From Phytophthora colocasiae (lineage: Eukaryota > Oomycota > Peronosporomycetes > Peronosporales > Peronosporaceae), in the NCBI GenBank assembly GCA_018806915.1, contig JAGKQI010000031.1:682001-746000 (forward strand): 64,000 nucleotides of DNA, in the 5' to 3' direction. Below, piece by piece: positions 61,243 to 64,000 of the stretch. The notes beneath the pieces are model-generated. The model had not been told where the DNA came from. It saw only the letters and a program-made list of their open reading frames with translations, and searched no databases. Position 1 is the first letter of the stretch, and the number at the start of each line of letters is the position of its first letter. The position numbers were made by a program, and so were the translations under genes.

Positions 61243-61292
61243 ATCGGAGAGTGGATAAGTACGATTCAAGACGCGAGACTTCGGAACCAGCA

Positions 61293-61603
61293 ATGAACTT
61301 CGCTTGTGTGGGCCTATTTCTCTTCGCTATAGCAGTCACCATCGCCCAAGGTCTTCCATCCATCAGGGCGAGCGACTTGTCGACCACCACACAAAACAGT
61401 TCCGTCGAGCGCATTTACGGTGGAACACCAGTCGACGCAACTAAGTACCCGTATATTGTGCAACTGGAAATAACGATTGATGACGAGCTGGTCCTCTGTG
61501 GTGGCACTCTCATTGCATCGCAGTTTGTGGTGACAGCAGCTCACTGCGTCGAAAGTGACGACATAACGTATATCAAGGCTACGATGGGGTCGGTGGTAAG
61601 GAC
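61293..61603 (+). pseudogene. Trypsin-like protease 3, cut by hAT element
   Basis: The start MNFACVGLFLFAIAVTIAQG opens a signal peptide; an in-frame ATG 42 bp upstream is less likely because it adds a charged leader. The product continues through VERIYGGTPVDATKYPYIVQ, CGGTLIASQFVVTAAHC (His triad) to KATMGSVVRT, almost identical to trypsin 2 over the last 60 residues, which suggests gene conversion. A hAT element begins at 61604; the Asp and Ser parts are not in the window and would lie beyond 64000. The readable product ends with an element-coded tail at 61736. Confidence 0.88.
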
Positions 61604-61927
61604 CAGGGGTCTGAATAAAAAATTTCAGTACTTATCGATAAAATCAGTTTTTAAAAATAAAAAAAACGGATTACTGGGATATTCACAAAAAATAAAATAT
61701 GATATTTCTCGAAAATTGCAATACAATATAACATAAGTGCTTGCATAGCAATGGCAAGACACAATTGAACTGATGGACGTCCTAACCCGAGAAGCCAGCT
61801 CTTTTGCGTTCATTATACTCCATACTGACCACCTAACTACCTTAAATCACTGGCCAACAGCAAACACGTACGAATCCTTTTGCATGGTGACCTTTTCATT
61901 CTCAAAAACTCCCGCTCAGTCTAAACA

Positions 61928-64000
61928 ATGACGAACAAAGACATCTGCGCCTACTTCTACGAGAACCTTGGTCATGGCCTCTATCGGTGTAAGCATTGTG
62001 GCTCCGAGCGCAAGCAAATCGCCAACACTGGATACTCCAACTTGATCGGGCACCTGGCTAACAAGCACGACGGCTTCAAGGACCTATACGCAGCAACGCT
62101 GTCTTCCAAGGACAGTACCCTCCGGGATTTTGGGTTCGTGTCTGAAGAGACGTCTCATCGCTTCCAGTGGATGAGATGGGTCGTCGAGCGGAATATGCCG
62201 CTGTCGGAAGTCGACAACGAGCTGACACGCTCGATGTCTAGATGGAGGTCAGTGTCGTCACGTGTGCTTCTTAACCCCTTGGTTCCCAAGAAATATACAC
62301 CATAACACGCTAATGAACGTCATAAGTACACCATACGCCCATTACTTCGAGTTTGTATGATGCATAGCCACGACATGAAGATCGGTGTATTAATTTTCAA
62401 AAGGTTTTATTTTCAATGTCGTCTAATATACACCTTTGTCGATCACATTGAGTCCTCAATGTCGTAACTTACCGCCACTACTTCAGATCAGACAAGAACA
62501 TAACTGCAGTCATGGCAACAAAAGGTACACCAATTCAAGGAAGTGTGTGTTACAACTCGACACTTCCTAACACTCATCAATTGACACGCAGGCCTCTTAT
62601 TGCTTTGAGCGTATACAGTATGTATTCCACTACACAATACTGTACTGCACCCTGGCCTACAAAACCCCCCATCAGGCTCCATTCCCGAGTTAAGGACCAA
62701 CCCACAGGCTTTAGTTGACGCCTGAAATGTCCAAAATCAATGTCACGTGCCACCTCGACAGCGGATTCCTTTGTTCTGCGGCTTGTCAGATGTGCGCCAT
62801 TGAGCTAATGAATGGTTTGTGTGACTGTCGGCACCTGGATTCTTTCCCGCTTTCAAATCATCAAGATAGATCGTCCTGGTTCTGAAGGTGGTCCAAATCA
62901 CCTCTAGCATCTTATGCTCCAATTTAGACTTGATTAAAGTATTGCCCGATCCATTTTCTATTGTTAATTGCCGTATGTCGTAACTTACGACATAGTGATT
63001 TTGCTATGGCGTAAGATACGACGTTGGGAGTAGAGGGGTTAACTCTATGCGTGATGTAGCCAAGAAGGTGGGCAAGTCGCTCGAGAAGGCGCTGGGCAGC
63101 TGTTTCGCGCTCATGTTCGATGGTTGGTCCCATGGTTCTATGCACTACGTTGCTGTGTACGCCGTGTTCGAGGCAGACGGTGCAGTTAAGCTGCAGCTCC
63201 TTGCTGTGTCTCCACTTCAAGATGGTTCGCAAGATGCTGATTCGCACATAAAGCTCTTGGATGGTGTGCTGGATGTATACGACAAAACACTACCCATGGT
63301 GGCTTGTGTTGTCGGTGACAACTGCTCAACCAACCAGTCCATCGCTACCAAAATCGGAGTTCCTCTGGTTGGTTGTGCAAGTCATCGGTTTAATCTCGCG
63401 GTTAACCGGTACATTACCGAATATGAACCATTACTGGCACAGGTTAACACCCTTATGTCCAAGTTAACCCTTGTGAATAACTTCGCCGAGCTCGCCAAAA
63501 CTACTGACCTGCATCCTATCAAACGGAATATCACACGATGGAGTTCTAGTTTCGAGATGCTAGACGCTACGTGCGAATCCGTCCCCAGATCCGGACCGTC
63601 GAAGCTGTGGAGGAGTTGGTGCCAACTGGAGCAGCACATCGCAAGCTCCTCGAGCTGCTGGAGCACATGAAGAAGTTCCAGAGCATCACTAAGAAGCTGC
63701 AGTGCGACGATATCGATTTGGCGGATGTCCGCCTGCTTTTTGACTCGGTTATTAGCGAGTACCCCACGATGCGTGCCCAGCTTAACGCGAACGCTAGTAT
63801 AGTCCACTCTCCTATATTTGAAGCGGCAGCCGTCAAAGTGATCAACGGTGTCACGCTTTCAAAGGCTGAGGCAGATGTGGTGAAGGCATTCGAGGTGGCG
63901 AAGTGTGGAGACAAGCGCAAGAAACGCCAAGATGACTACGCGACGCAGATTCTTCTTGCTGGGCCAAACAAGCGTCCCAGTCGTGCCAACTACAGTCTGC
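61928..64000 (+). pseudogene. hAT transposase, split and frameshifted
   Basis: Same subfamily as the transposase at 22983-24668. The N-terminal part (61928-62274) has MTNKDICAYFY and a BED finger (CKHC, then HLANKH), then RFQWMRWVVERNMPLSEVDN. A piggyBac-like element interrupts at TTAA; skipping it and one TTAA, the frame continues exactly at [18 protein letters not shown]. The core has [30 protein letters not shown] and [14 protein letters not shown], then [12 protein letters not shown] one-base shift near 63564 follows; the next frame reads [20 protein letters not shown] to the window end, where the dimerisation domain should follow. Partial at the right. Confidence 0.85.
62275..63038. mobile_element. 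piggyBac-like MITE, 764 bp
   Basis: Bounded by TTAA at 62271-62274 and 63039-63042, with ends CCCCTTGGTTCCCA and, inverted, CCCCTCTACTCCCA. TTAA duplications and C-rich ends are typical of piggyBac. No transposase was seen. Its insertion falls in coding sequence and precise loss restores the frame of the hAT transposase. Confidence 0.82.

Larger units (their letters stand above)
61604..64000 (+). mobile_element. hAT element inside trypsin 3, runs off window
   Basis: The left end is CAGGGGTCTGAATAAAAAA, preceded by GTAAGGAC (61596-61603), the expected left copy of an 8-bp duplication. The right end is outside the window. It encodes a BED/hAT transposase split by a piggyBac-like element. Confidence 0.82.

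Overview
The window looks like an accessory, transposon-dense region of an oomycete genome, most probably Phytophthora. The evidence is: a secreted protein with an RxLR/dEER host-targeting signature (12969-13409); oomycete-type initiator elements (TCAYTTYY followed by a pyrimidine-rich tract) upstream of several genes; mostly intronless genes plus one 86-bp GT-AG intron; secreted trypsin-like proteases of the type oomycetes expand; and neutral ceramidases. No tRNA, rRNA, CRISPR or operon structure was seen. All calls come from reading the sequence; no database was searched.

Layout. 0-13 kb: a broken member of a local gene family (family W, below), an 858-bp hAT element, a complete-looking 4.05-kb hAT element with an intact transposase and a captured myosin motor fragment, a decayed Helitron helicase, then four head-to-tail non-autonomous Helitrons at one AT target. 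13-19 kb: the RxLR effector candidate, two copies of a hAT MITE and further W genes, one split by a MITE. 19-27 kb: two convergent neutral ceramidase genes, both broken; a 2.1-kb hAT element with an intact transposase sits inside the second. 27-33.5 kb: a rearranged Ty1/copia element whose 5' LTR side is replaced by a poly(A/T) run and two inverted partial copies of its own pol linker. 33.7-36.3 kb: a Tc1/mariner element holding a SINE that itself holds a PIF/Harbinger element. 36.5-42.2 kb: the clearest housekeeping-type genes, an ABCG transporter and a PTGR3-like reductase, the latter with a SINE inserted at its start codon. 43-53 kb: W genes again, two intact and two broken. 53-57 kb: a decayed HSP60 fragment and a Mutator-like element. 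57-64 kb: three tandem trypsin-like genes (frameshifted, intact, transposon-split) with hAT and piggyBac-like insertions.

Family W is a set of proteins of about 740 residues with an N-terminal WGFLxPW-type motif and a C-terminal leucine-rich, RNI-like part. At least eight loci occur here (two intact). I do not recognise a described function. Exact target-site duplications at most insertions let the order of nested events be read. The likely expressed host genes are the RxLR candidate, the ABCG transporter, the PTGR3-like reductase, two W genes and one membrane-anchored trypsin.
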